NCBI GenBank assembly: GCA_030695945.1
Contig: JAUYOG010000053.1
Location: 146,416 to 210,415 of the forward strand
Source: Ramlibacter sp.
Lineage (GTDB): Bacteria; Pseudomonadota; Gammaproteobacteria; Burkholderiales; Burkholderiaceae_C
Direction of reading: 5' to 3'
DNA: 64,000 nt
Positions 18,121 through 27,367 of this stretch are shown here, one piece after another (position 1 is the first letter of the stretch; each line of letters begins with the position of its first letter). A program made the translations under genes and the position numbers. The notes beneath the pieces were generated by a model. It did no database searches, was not told where the DNA came from, and saw nothing but the letters and a program-made list of their open reading frames with translations.

Positions 18121-19581
18121 ATGAGCTTCGATCTCGTCCTCTTCGGCGGCACCGGCGACCTTGCCTGGCGCAAGCTGATGCCCGCCCTTTTCCAGGCCTT
18201 CCGTCACGGCTCGTTGCCGGCCGGCGGCCGCATCCTCGGGGTCGCGCGCGACGCCCTGGACGATTCGCAATATCGCGCCCTGATACGCTCTCGCTTCAAC
18301 GAGGTGGAGCTGGCCAAGCGCCCGTCGCCGGAGGAGTTCGACCGGTTCGCCGCGATGTTGCACTTCCTGCGCATGGACCTGTCGCAGCCGCAGGATTACC
18401 AGAGACTCGCCGACAAATTGCGAGAGCGCAATGCCGACATCGTGGTTATGTACCTGGCAACGGCGCCGTCGCTGTTCACGGTCGCGTGCGAGCAGCTGGC
18501 CGCGGCGGGTCTGAACACGGAGAACACGCGCCTCGTGCTGGAAAAACCGCTGGGCCACGACCTGGCGTCCAACCGTGCGATCAACGAAACCGTTCGCAGC
18601 GTGCTGTCCGAAAAGCAGATCTTCCGCATCGATCATTACCTGGGCAAGCCCTCGGTGCAGAACCTGTTCGCGCTGCGGTTCGGCAATGCGCTGTTCGAGC
18701 CGCTCTGGCGGCGCGAAACCATCGCCAACATCCAGATCACCATCGCGGAAGACCTGGGGGTGGAGAAACGCGGCGCCTTCTACGACAGCACGGGCGCGCT
18801 GCGCGACATGGTGCAGAACCACGCGCTGCAGCTGCTGTGCGCGCTGGCGATGGAGCCGCCGATCAACGCGCATGCGGACGCCATCCGCGACGAGAAGCTC
18901 AAGGTGCTGCGCTCGCTCAAGCCCTGGACGCCGCAGGCGCTCGGGCCGGATGTGATACGCGGCCAGTACATGTCCGGAAAGATGGGCGGCGAGATCGTGC
19001 CGGGCTATCGGGACGAGCCGGGGGTGAACCCCCAAAGCATGACCGAAACCTTCGTCGCGCTGCGCGCCGAGATCGCCAACTGGCGCTGGGCCGGCGTGCC
19101 GTTCTACATTCGCACCGGCAAGCGGCTGGCCGCGCGCGATGCGCGCATCGTGGTGAACTTCCGTCCGGCCCCGCACGCGATCTTCCATTCTCCCCTGGGC
19201 GCGGCCAACCGCCTCATCATCCACCTGCAGCCCAAGGACGGGCTGGAGCTGCACCTGCTCGCGCAGGGCCAGGACAACCGCCAGGCCCGAAGCGCGCAGT
19301 CGCTCACTCCCGTTCACCTGGACCTGGATTTCGACAAGCGCTTCGGCTCCGAGCGCGTGGGCGCGTACGAGCGGCTGCTGCTGGACGTGATCGACGGCCG
19401 GCTCAACCTGTTCGTGCGCAGCGACGAGCAGGAAGAGGCCTGGCGTTGGGTCGAGCCGATCATGGAGTCCTGGCGCAACGACCCCTCCGGGCCCCGGCCG
19501 TACGCCGCCGGCACGTGGGGCCCGAGCGCCGCCAGCGCGATGATCGCGCGCGACGGCCACTGCTGGAACGAGGAATGTTGA
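18121..19581 (+). CDS. zwf: Glucose-6-phosphate 1-dehydrogenase
   Basis: A 486-residue enzyme oxidising glucose-6-P to 6-phosphogluconolactone. The NADP-binding GGTGDLAWRKL and the catalytic RIDHYLGK motif are present, as is EKPLGHDLASN. The ATG at 18121 precedes MSFDLVLFGG, the usual start. It feeds the Entner-Doudoroff or pentose phosphate routes. hexR follows on the same strand and the hexose-phosphate-like importer with pgi is divergent, so glucose-6-P handling is clustered here. Confidence 0.97.
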   Translation: MSFDLVLFGGTGDLAWRKLMPALFQAFRHGSLPAGGRILGVARDALDDSQYRALIRSRFNEVELAKRPSPEEFDRFAAMLHFLRMDLSQPQDYQRLADKLRERNADIVVMYLATAPSLFTVACEQLAAAGLNTENTRLVLEKPLGHDLASNRAINETVRSVLSEKQIFRIDHYLGKPSVQNLFALRFGNALFEPLWRRETIANIQITIAEDLGVEKRGAFYDSTGALRDMVQNHALQLLCALAMEPPINAHADAIRDEKLKVLRSLKPWTPQALGPDVIRGQYMSGKMGGEIVPGYRDEPGVNPQSMTETFVALRAEIANWRWAGVPFYIRTGKRLAARDARIVVNFRPAPHAIFHSPLGAANRLIIHLQPKDGLELHLLAQGQDNRQARSAQSLTPVHLDLDFDKRFGSERVGAYERLLLDVIDGRLNLFVRSDEQEEAWRWVEPIMESWRNDPSGPRPYAAGTWGPSAASAMIARDGHCWNEEC

Positions 19582-19667
19582 ATGACCCCCACGCTTTTCA
19601 CTTCGTGTAGTTCGCCGCGCCCCGAGGGGGCTTTGCGGCCCAGGGGCGGCCCGTCGGCGGCACGGCC
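19582..19667. repeat. GC-rich intergenic repeat-like sequence
   Basis: The 86 bases between zwf and hexR have a CACG...CGTG arm pair and a GCCCC-GA-GGGGGC hairpin followed by runs of GGCCC/GGGGC. From memory, very similar tracts (ACGCTT..CACTTCGTGTA.TTCGC.. then a GAGGGGGC hairpin) recur between genes of Comamonadaceae. Only one copy is visible in this window. Confidence 0.4.
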
Positions 19668-20513
19668 ATGCTAGACCGCATCAAGGCTTCGCTGCCGTCG
19701 CTCGCGCCGGCTGAACAACGCGTGGGCAAGCTGGTGCTGAGCGATCCGCGCGCTTTCGCCAACCTGCCCGTGAGCGAGCTGGCGGACCGCGCCCACGTGA
19801 GCAAGCCCACGGTCGTCCGTTTCTGCCGCAGCATCGGCTACGACGGGCTGTCGGACTTCAAGCTCAAGCTGGCCGGCAGCGTGAGCGAAGGCGTGCCTTT
19901 CATCCATCGCAGCGTGGACGTGGACGACAAGACGAGCGACGTGCTGGTGAAGGTCATCGACAACACGGTCGCGGCTTTCCTGAAGTACCGCAACGATGCG
20001 TCGACATTCGCCATCGAAAAGGCGGTGGAAGCGCTCGCGGCGACGTACAAGACCGGACGGCGCATCGAGTTCTACGGCGTCGGCAACTCCGGCATCGTCG
20101 CGCAGGACGCGCAGCACAAGTTCTTCCGCCTCGGTGTCAACACGATCGCCTACAGCGACGGCCACATGCAGGTGATGAGCGCCTCGCTGCTGGGGCCGGG
20201 CGATTGCGTGGTGGTGATTTCCAACTCGGGCCGCACGCGCGACCTGATGGACGCCTGCGACATCGCGCGCAAGAACGGCGCGACGACCATCGTGATGACG
20301 GCCACGGGGTCACCCCTGGCGTCGGCGGGCAACATCCACCTCGCGGCCGACCACCCGGAAGGCTACGACCGCTACAGCCCCATGGTGTCGCGCCTGCTGC
20401 ACCTCGTGATCATCGACGTGCTGGCCACCGCCGTGGCACTTCGCATCGGGCCGCGGCTGCAACCGCTGCTGCGTGAGATGAAGAACAACCTCAGGAACAA
20501 ACGCTACGCGTGA
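19668..20513 (+). CDS. hexR: HexR-like RpiR-family regulator
   Basis: A 281-residue RpiR-type regulator. The N-terminal HTH_6 domain (LPVSELADRAHVSKPTVVRFCRSIGY, in parts) occupies residues 1-77 and a SIS sugar-phosphate-binding domain, with GVGNSGIVAQD and ISNSGRTRDLMDA, follows at about 115-245. HexR represses central glucose genes and is released by 2-keto-3-deoxy-6-phosphogluconate. Its place directly after zwf and the HexR-like site upstream of zwf support this identity. Confidence 0.88.
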   Translation: MLDRIKASLPSLAPAEQRVGKLVLSDPRAFANLPVSELADRAHVSKPTVVRFCRSIGYDGLSDFKLKLAGSVSEGVPFIHRSVDVDDKTSDVLVKVIDNTVAAFLKYRNDASTFAIEKAVEALAATYKTGRRIEFYGVGNSGIVAQDAQHKFFRLGVNTIAYSDGHMQVMSASLLGPGDCVVVISNSGRTRDLMDACDIARKNGATTIVMTATGSPLASAGNIHLAADHPEGYDRYSPMVSRLLHLVIIDVLATAVALRIGPRLQPLLREMKNNLRNKRYA

Positions 20514-20536
20514 CGGGTTGTCATGCCGGACTCCCC

Positions 20537-21532
20537 CTAGATCCGCCCTTCCTCCACCGCGTGGCATGCGATGCGGATGCCCTGGATCTCCAGCAGCGCG
20601 GGCCGCTCGGCCTTGCAGCGCTCGTTGGCATGAGGGCAACGCGGGTGGAACGCGCAACCCGTCGGCGGGTTGAGCGGATTGGGCACTTCGCCCTGCACCG
20701 GGGTGCGCGAGCGGCCGATGTCGTGCATCTTCGGGATCGCGTCCAGCAGCATGCGCGTGTACGGGTGGCGCGGGTTGCCGAACAGCTGGCGCTTGCCCGA
20801 CAGCTCCACCAGCCGGCCCAGGTACATCACGCCGACCTGGTCGCTCACATGGCGCACGACGGCGAGGTTGTGCGAGATGAAGAGGTAGGTGAGGCCGCGC
20901 TGGCGCTGCAGGTCCTTCATGATGTTGAGCACCTGCGCCTGCACGCTCACGTCCAGCGCGGACGTCGGCTCGTCGCACACCAGGAACTCGGGCTCGGTGG
21001 CCAGGGCCCGCGCGATCGAGACACGCTGGCGCTGACCGCCCGAGAACTGGTGCGGGAACTTCACCATGTCCAGCGGCGAAAGGCCGACCGAGTCCAGCAG
21101 CTCGCCCACCTTGTCCTTGAGCTTCGCGGCGTCGGTGATGATGGCGTGTTCCTTCAGCGGCTCGCCCACGATGTCTTCCACGGTCCAGCGCGGGTTCAGG
21201 CTGGCATACGGGTCCTGGAAGATCATCTGGATGCGCCGGCGCAGCTGCCGGCCCTGCGGCGACTTGAACGTGGCGTGGGCGTCCTGGCCGTCGAAAGTCA
21301 GGCCGCCGCGGGTGGGCTCGTACAGCCCCACCAGCAGGCGCGCCACCGTGCTCTTGCCGCAGCCCGACTCGCCGACCAGCGCCAGGGTCTGGCCCTTCTC
21401 GATATCGAAGCTCACGCCATCGACGGCGTGCAGCAGTTGCCGCGGCCGGTGTTCGATCACGCGGTTGAGCCAGGGCACCGAGACGTCGAAGGTCTTGGCC
21501 AGGTCGTGCGCTTGCACCAGCGGGGCGCTCAT
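20537..21532 (-). CDS. dppF: Peptide ABC transporter ATPase, DppF type
   Basis: A 331-residue ATPase with Walker A GESGCGKST, signature FSGGQRQRVSIARAL, Walker B LVCDEPTSALD and the C-terminal oligopeptide-ATPase region (GCAFHPRCPHANERC) containing cysteines typical of DppD/DppF. The ATG at 21532 overlaps the stop of the companion ATPase gene. Last gene of the peptide-import operon. Confidence 0.92.
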   Translation of the reverse strand: MSAPLVQAHDLAKTFDVSVPWLNRVIEHRPRQLLHAVDGVSFDIEKGQTLALVGESGCGKSTVARLLVGLYEPTRGGLTFDGQDAHATFKSPQGRQLRRRIQMIFQDPYASLNPRWTVEDIVGEPLKEHAIITDAAKLKDKVGELLDSVGLSPLDMVKFPHQFSGGQRQRVSIARALATEPEFLVCDEPTSALDVSVQAQVLNIMKDLQRQRGLTYLFISHNLAVVRHVSDQVGVMYLGRLVELSGKRQLFGNPRHPYTRMLLDAIPKMHDIGRSRTPVQGEVPNPLNPPTGCAFHPRCPHANERCKAERPALLEIQGIRIACHAVEEGRI

Positions 21533-22506
21533 CGCGGCGCCCCGGCATGCGCGTCGTGCAGCCAGCAAGCCGCGCGCGTCGCGCCGGCTTCGAGCAGGCC
21601 CGGCCGTTCGGCAGTGCAGCGCGCGAACGCCCTGGGACAGCGCGGGTTGTAGGCGCAGCCCGGCGGGATGGCGTTCAGCCGCGGCATCGCGCCGTCGATC
21701 TGGTGCAGGCGCTCTCGCTCGACGGTGATGTCGGGAATCGCGGCCATCAGTCCCATGCTGTACGGGTGGGCCGGCTGGTTGATCACATCGTGCACGGGCC
21801 CGATCTCGGCAATGCGGCCGGCGTACATCACGGCGACGCGGTCGCAGGTCTCGGCGATGACGCCCATGTCGTGGGTGATCAGCATCACGGCGGCGCCGCG
21901 ATCCTTGCAGACGCGCTTGAGCAGCTGGATGATCTGGGCCTGGATCGACACGTCCAGCGCGGTGGTCGGCTCGTCGGCGACGATCAGCTTGGGCTCGGCG
22001 GCCAGGGCCAGCGCAATGACCACGCGCTGGCGCATGCCGCCGGAGAACTGGTGCGGGTAGTGGTCGATGCGCTCGGCGGCTGCCGGGATGCCGGTGTCCT
22101 CCAGCAGGCCGACGGCGCGCTTGCGGGCCTCGGCGCCGTCCACCGGCAGGTGCGCCTGGATCGTCTCGGTGAGCTGCCGGCCGACGGTGTAGAGCGGATT
22201 GAGCGAAGTCAGCGGGTCCTGGAAGATCGCGCCGATCTTGCGCCCGCGGATATGCCGCATCTGCTCGTGCGACAGGTTGTCGATGCGCTGGCCCTCCAGC
22301 ATGATCTGCCCCGATGCGACGCGGCCGGGCGGCTCGAGCAGCCCGATGATCGATGCGCCGGTGAGCGACTTGCCGGCGCCCGACTCACCGACCACGCCGA
22401 GGATTTCGCCGGGCGCGATCTCGAAGCTGATGTCGTCCAGCGCGCGCAGCGTGCCGCGGCGATGGGGGAATTCGACGACGAGGTTCTGGACCTGGAGCAG
22501 GGACAC
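21529..22506 (-). CDS. dppD: Peptide ABC transporter ATPase, DppD type
   Basis: A 325-residue ATPase: Walker A GESGAGKS, signature FSGGMRQRVVIALAL, Walker B LIVADEPTTALD, and the GCAYNPRCPRAFARC tail. The start is GTG at 22506, which shares a base with the permease stop codon (TAGTG), a coupled start. It pairs with the DppF-type ATPase to drive peptide uptake. Confidence 0.9.
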   Translation of the reverse strand: MSLLQVQNLVVEFPHRRGTLRALDDISFEIAPGEILGVVGESGAGKSLTGASIIGLLEPPGRVASGQIMLEGQRIDNLSHEQMRHIRGRKIGAIFQDPLTSLNPLYTVGRQLTETIQAHLPVDGAEARKRAVGLLEDTGIPAAAERIDHYPHQFSGGMRQRVVIALALAAEPKLIVADEPTTALDVSIQAQIIQLLKRVCKDRGAAVMLITHDMGVIAETCDRVAVMYAGRIAEIGPVHDVINQPAHPYSMGLMAAIPDITVERERLHQIDGAMPRLNAIPPGCAYNPRCPRAFARCTAERPGLLEAGATRAACWLHDAHAGAPR

Positions 22507-23441
22507 TAGCGCAGTCTCGGGTTGAGCGCGTCGCGCAGCCAGTCGCCCAGCAGGTTCACGGACAGCGCGATCAGCACCAGCATCGTCCCGGGGAACACCG
22601 TGATCCACCAGTTGCCGGAGAAGAGGAATTTGTTGCCCACCTGGATCAGCGTCCCCAGCGAAGGCGAGTTGGGCGGGGCGCCCACACCCAGGAACGAAAG
22701 CGTCGCTTCGGTGATGATGGCGGTCGCCACCTGGATCGTTGCGAGCACCATGACCGGCCCGAGGATGTTGGGCAGCACATGGCTGCGCATGATGCGCAGC
22801 GGCGCGACGCCCGTGACCCGCGCGGCCTGGACGTACTCACGGCTGCGCTCGACCAGGGTCGAGCCGCGCACGGTGCGCGCGTACTGGACCCAGCCGCCGC
22901 CGCCGGCCAGCGAGATCGACAGGATCAGCACGCCGAAGACCACGATCTCGCTGGCATTGGGGAACATCGCGCGCCCGACGCCGGCGATGAGGAGCGCGAC
23001 GAGGATCGCCGGGAACGACAGGATGACATCGCAGACACGCATGATGAACGCATCGACCTTGCCGCCGACGAAGCCGGCGAGCAGGCCCAGGCTCACGCCG
23101 ATCAGCACGGACAGCACGACGGAGGCGATGCCTACCAGCAGCGAGATGCGGGCGCCGTACATCAGCGCCGAGAGGATGTCCCGGCCCTGGTCGTCCGTGC
23201 CCAGCAGGTACTTGGCGCTGCCGCCTTCCACCCAGGCGGGCGGCAGGAACGAGTCGCCCAGCTCCAGCGTCGCCAGGTTGAACGGCTCATGCGGCGCGAC
23301 GATGTTCGCGAAGATCGCGCTGAACACGCAGGCGAACGCCACCAGCGCGGCGGCTACCGCGACCGGCGACGTCCGGAAGCTGTGCCCGATGTCGCTGTGC
23401 CAGGCCCTCTGGAACCAGTTGTCCGTGCCACCCGTCATCAC
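22506..23441 (-). CDS. dppC: Peptide ABC transporter permease, DppC type
   Basis: A 311-residue inner-membrane permease. After an N-terminal segment it has the OppC-like GTDDQGRDILSALMYGARISL motif and the EAA loop EYVQAARVTGVAPLRIMRSHVLPN. About six hydrophobic segments are visible. Its start overlaps the end of the binding-protein gene. Partner of the DppB-type permease encoded beyond the M20 gene. Confidence 0.92.
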   Translation of the reverse strand: MMTGGTDNWFQRAWHSDIGHSFRTSPVAVAAALVAFACVFSAIFANIVAPHEPFNLATLELGDSFLPPAWVEGGSAKYLLGTDDQGRDILSALMYGARISLLVGIASVVLSVLIGVSLGLLAGFVGGKVDAFIMRVCDVILSFPAILVALLIAGVGRAMFPNASEIVVFGVLILSISLAGGGGWVQYARTVRGSTLVERSREYVQAARVTGVAPLRIMRSHVLPNILGPVMVLATIQVATAIITEATLSFLGVGAPPNSPSLGTLIQVGNKFLFSGNWWITVFPGTMLVLIALSVNLLGDWLRDALNPRLR

Positions 23442-25018
23442 TTGACCGTGATGTACTTCCAGGGCATGCCGTTATCGGGCCATTGCACCAGCTCGATGTT
23501 CTTCTTGGCGCCCCAGTTCAGGGCCTGCTGGTGCAGGGGAATGTGGCCGATGTCGTCCTGGTGGATCTTGATGGCCTCGCGGATCATCTCGTTGCGCTTC
23601 TTCTGGTCGGTCTCGGAGCCGATCTTGTCGGTGAGTTCGTCGACCTTCGGGTTGCTGTACGAGCCGAGGTTGAACTGCCCGCGGCCGCCCTCGCCCGGCG
23701 AGGACATGATGGGGTACAGCACGTTGTGCGCATCCACGGTGCTCGACGTCCAGCCCAGCATGTAGAAGCTGGTGTCGCGGCGCAGGATCTTCGGGAAGTA
23801 CGTGCCCTTGGTCTCCACCTCCAGCTTGACCTTGACACCCACGCGCGCCAGGTTGGCCGCCGCCGCCTGGCAGATCGCGCCGTCGTTGACGTAGCGGTCG
23901 TTCGGACAGTTCAGCGTCACTTCGAAACCTTGCGGGTAGCCCGCCTCGGCCAGCAGCTTCTTGGACGCTTCGGGATCGTGGGGCAGGCGCTTGGCGAGAT
24001 CGGGCGCGAAGCCGTTGACTTGTGCGGGGAACATCTGTGCGATCGGGCTGGACGCACCGCGCATGACCGAGCGCTTGATGCCCTCGATGTCGATGGCCTG
24101 GTAGAACGCCTGGCGCACGCGCTTGTCCTTGAAGGGGTTCTTGCCCTTGACGCTGGAAAATTGCAGCTCGTCGCGCTTCTGGTCCATGCCGAAGAAAATG
24201 ACGCGCAGCTCGGGGCCCTGCAGCACCTTGAGGTTGGGCGCTGCCTTGATCCGGTCCACATCCTGCACCGGCACCGGCTCCATCACGTCGATCTCTCCGG
24301 ACACCAGCGCGGCCACACGGGTGGCATCGTTGCCGATCACGTTGAAGATGACCTCGTCGACGTTGCCCTCGACCTTGCCCCAGTAATTGCCGTTGCGCAC
24401 GAAAGTCGTGCGGACATTGGGCTGGCGCTCGCGCACACGGTACGGGCCGGTGCCGTTGGCGCGGAACGACGCCGCGTTTTCGATGCCCTTGCGGCGGTCC
24501 ACCGGCTTGGTGGCGTTGTTGGTCTCGCACCACTTCTTGCTCATGATATTGAAGTGCGTGAAGAGCTCGGGCAGGATCGGGAACGGGGTGTTCGTCACGA
24601 CGTCGATGGAGTGATCGTTGATCTTCTTGATCTCCTTGATCACGCCGACGTAGGACTTCATGTCGGAGCCCTCGCCCTTCGCGCGCTCGTAGCTGAAGAT
24701 GACGTCGTCGGCGGTGAACGGCGTGCCGTCATGGAATTGCACGCCCTTGCGCAGGTCGAAGTGCCAGACCGTGGGAGCGGTCTGCTTCCAGGCCGTGGCG
24801 AGCTGCGGCTCGATCTTGTACGTCTTGCCGCGCGTGGTCAGCGACTCGTACACGTTCTCGTTCACGGTGATCTGCAGGGATTCGTTCAGCGAATGCGGGT
24901 CCAGCGAGAGCGCGTCCCCCTGATTGGCGATCTTCAGCGTGGCGGCGCCCGCGGCGAAGCTGGTCGCGCCAAGGGCGGCGGCCAGGGCCGCCGAAAGCAG
25001 GGTGGGGTTGAATTTCAT
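23438..25018 (-). CDS. Peptide-type ABC substrate-binding protein
   Basis: A 526-residue periplasmic receptor of SBP family 5, with a signal peptide (MKFNPTLLSAALAAALGATSFAAGAA) and the family segments DALSLDPHSLNESL and WHFDLRKGVQFHDGTPFTADDVIFSYERA. It binds peptides or related compounds for the surrounding permeases. The adjacent M20 amidohydrolase suggests a peptide-like or N-acyl amino-acid ligand. Confidence 0.9.
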   Translation of the reverse strand: MKFNPTLLSAALAAALGATSFAAGAATLKIANQGDALSLDPHSLNESLQITVNENVYESLTTRGKTYKIEPQLATAWKQTAPTVWHFDLRKGVQFHDGTPFTADDVIFSYERAKGEGSDMKSYVGVIKEIKKINDHSIDVVTNTPFPILPELFTHFNIMSKKWCETNNATKPVDRRKGIENAASFRANGTGPYRVRERQPNVRTTFVRNGNYWGKVEGNVDEVIFNVIGNDATRVAALVSGEIDVMEPVPVQDVDRIKAAPNLKVLQGPELRVIFFGMDQKRDELQFSSVKGKNPFKDKRVRQAFYQAIDIEGIKRSVMRGASSPIAQMFPAQVNGFAPDLAKRLPHDPEASKKLLAEAGYPQGFEVTLNCPNDRYVNDGAICQAAAANLARVGVKVKLEVETKGTYFPKILRRDTSFYMLGWTSSTVDAHNVLYPIMSSPGEGGRGQFNLGSYSNPKVDELTDKIGSETDQKKRNEMIREAIKIHQDDIGHIPLHQQALNWGAKKNIELVQWPDNGMPWKYITVK

Positions 25019-25055
25019 CAGGGGCTCCTCTTGAAGTACAGGGTTGTCGGTGGTG

Positions 25056-26267
25056 TCACGGGGAAATCGGCATGGACTGCTCGATCAGGCCGGCGTGCAG
25101 GGCCGAGCCGAGCGGCAGGATGTCGTCGTTGAAGTCGTAGCGGCCGTTGTGCAGGAAGCAGCTGCCTTCCCCGCCCTGCCCGAGGCGCATGTACGCGCCG
25201 GGCTTGGTCTGCAGCATGAAGGAGAAATCCTCCGCGCCCATGCTCGGCTCCATGTCGCGCACGACATTCTCGGCGCCGACGATGCTTTCCGCGACGTTGC
25301 CGGCGAAGACGGCTTCATCGGTCGAATTGATGGTGGCGGGATACACGCGCTCGTATTCCACGGTGGCGGTCGCGCCGAAGCCCAGGGCCACGGCACTGCA
25401 CAGCTCGCCCAGCCGGTGCTCGATCTGCGCCTGCACGGCGGAGCTGAAGGCGCGCACAGTGCCGACGATGGTCGCCTTGCCGGGGATGACGCTCATCGCG
25501 TGCAGGTCGCCGGCCTGGATCGCGCACAGGCTGATCACGGCGCTGTCGATCGGCCGGACGGTGCGCGAGACGATGCTCTGCACGGCGGTGATGATGTGCG
25601 CCGCCACCAGCACCGGATCGATCGCCAGGTAAGCGTGGGCGCCATGGCCGCCTCGTCCAGTCACCTCGATGGTGACGCGGTCGGCCGCTGCCATCATGGG
25701 CCCCGGGTTGAGGCCGACCGTGCCGGGCTTCATGGCAGGCCAGTTGTGCATCGCATAGATCGCCTCGACCGGAAAGCGCTGGAACAGGCCCTCCTCGATC
25801 ATCTGCCTGGCACCGGCGAATCCCTCCTCGCCGGGTTGAAACACCAGCACCGCGGTGCCGTCGAAGTTGCGCGTCTCGGCAAGGTAGCGCGCGGCGCCCA
25901 CCAGCATGGCGGTATGGCCATCATGGCCGCAGCCGTGCATCACGCCGTTCTTCGAGGATTTCCAGGCGAAATCGTTCTGCTCGACCATGGTGAGCGCGTC
26001 CATGTCCGCACGCAGGCCCACCATCCGGCCGCTGCCTGTTCGCCGGCCCTTGATGACGGCCACCACGCCGGTCTTGCCGATGCCGGTGTGGATCTCATCC
26101 ACGCCGCACACCTTCAGCGCTTCCGTCACCCGCCCCGCCGTGTACACCTCCTCGAAACCGAGTTCCGGGTGCGCGTGCAGGTCCCGCCGCAGCGCCGTGA
26201 GGTCGGGCAGGAACTGCGCGATGTGGGCGAATGCGCGGCCGTTGGCCTTGAGGCGGGGCGCCAGCAT
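25056..26267 (-). CDS. M20D-family metallo-amidohydrolase (aminoacylase/hippurate hydrolase type)
   Basis: A 403-residue enzyme of the IAA-amino acid/hippurate/N-acyl amino acid hydrolase group. Metal-site motifs are LRADMDALTM, MHGCGHDGHTAML and FQPGEEGFAGARQM, with a late PSMGAEDFSFM. It would release the amino acid from an N-acylated or peptide-like substrate in the cytoplasm. The ATG at 26267 shares a base with the dppB stop (TGATG), so it is translationally coupled to the permease and probably acts on the imported compound. Confidence 0.9.
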   Translation of the reverse strand: MLAPRLKANGRAFAHIAQFLPDLTALRRDLHAHPELGFEEVYTAGRVTEALKVCGVDEIHTGIGKTGVVAVIKGRRTGSGRMVGLRADMDALTMVEQNDFAWKSSKNGVMHGCGHDGHTAMLVGAARYLAETRNFDGTAVLVFQPGEEGFAGARQMIEEGLFQRFPVEAIYAMHNWPAMKPGTVGLNPGPMMAAADRVTIEVTGRGGHGAHAYLAIDPVLVAAHIITAVQSIVSRTVRPIDSAVISLCAIQAGDLHAMSVIPGKATIVGTVRAFSSAVQAQIEHRLGELCSAVALGFGATATVEYERVYPATINSTDEAVFAGNVAESIVGAENVVRDMEPSMGAEDFSFMLQTKPGAYMRLGQGGEGSCFLHNGRYDFNDDILPLGSALHAGLIEQSMPISP

Positions 26268-27247
26268 CAATGGGCCCCCGCATTGGCCACGCGCAGGCGC
26301 GGGTCGACCGCGAAATACAGCATGTCGACCACCAGGTTGATGATGACGAAAATCAGGGCGATCAGGCACAGGTACGCGGCCATGACGGGGATGTCCGCGA
26401 AAGTCACCGCCTGGATGAACAGCAGCCCCATGCCGGGCCACTGGAACACCGTCTCCGTGATGATGGAGAAGGCGATCAGCGTGCCCAGTTGCAGGCCGAT
26501 GATGGTCATCACCGGTACCAGCGTGTTCTTGAGCGCGTGGCCGAAATGGATGGCACGGTCCGGCAGGCCGCGCGCGCGCGCGAACTTGATGTAGTCGGTG
26601 CGCAGCACCTCGAGCATCTCCGCGCGCACCAGCCGCATGATCAGCGTCAGCTGGAAGATGGCGAGCGTGATGCCCGGCAGGATGATGTGGTGCCAGCCGT
26701 CCACCGTGAGCAGTCCGGTACTCCACCAGCCCAGCGACACGACCTCGCCGCGGCCGAAGCTCGGGAACCAGCCCAGCAGCACGGCAAACACCAGGATGAG
26801 CAGGATGCCGATGAGGAACGTGGGCAGCGACACGCCCAGCAGCGAGACTGTAAGGAACACCTGGCTCATGAACGAGCCGCGCCGCAGCGCCGCGTAGACG
26901 CCCATCGGGATGCCGACGACGACCGCGACGATGGCCGCCACCAGCGCGAGCTCCAGCGTGGCCGGAAACCGCTCGCCGATCAGGCGAGAGACTTTCGCGC
27001 CCTGGCGCAGGCTCAGGCCGAATTCGCCTTGCGCCGCGTTGCCCAGGAAGTGCCAGAACTGCACGAAAAAGGGCTGGTCCAGCCCCAGGTCGGCGCGCAG
27101 CTGCGCGATCTGGTCCGGCTTGGCATCCTGCCCCAGCAGGAAAACCACCGGGTCGCCGACGTACTGGAACAGCATGAAGGCGATGAACGCGACTGCGACC
27201 ATCACGATCACAGCCTGGAACAGGCGGCGCAGAACGAAAGCAAGCAT
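26267..27247 (-). CDS. dppB: Peptide ABC transporter permease, DppB type
   Basis: A 326-residue permease starting MLAFVLRRLFQAVIVMVAVAFIAFML, the usual OppB/DppB first segment, followed by DLGLDQPFFVQF and the EAA loop DYIKFARARGLPDRAIHFGHALKNTLVP. About six membrane segments. First gene of the importer operon, followed by the M20 hydrolase, the receptor, DppC and both ATPases. Confidence 0.92.
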   Translation of the reverse strand: MLAFVLRRLFQAVIVMVAVAFIAFMLFQYVGDPVVFLLGQDAKPDQIAQLRADLGLDQPFFVQFWHFLGNAAQGEFGLSLRQGAKVSRLIGERFPATLELALVAAIVAVVVGIPMGVYAALRRGSFMSQVFLTVSLLGVSLPTFLIGILLILVFAVLLGWFPSFGRGEVVSLGWWSTGLLTVDGWHHIILPGITLAIFQLTLIMRLVRAEMLEVLRTDYIKFARARGLPDRAIHFGHALKNTLVPVMTIIGLQLGTLIAFSIITETVFQWPGMGLLFIQAVTFADIPVMAAYLCLIALIFVIINLVVDMLYFAVDPRLRVANAGAH

Positions 27248-27367
27248 CTCTTGGGGGCGGGAGGGAGTGGCGATGCTAGCAGAGCAAGGGGCGGGCCGAC
27301 ACAGGGGTTTCCTTCGGGCCTAAAGAATCGGGCCCGCCGCTGGCGGGTGCGGCAACACGCGCTGCGT

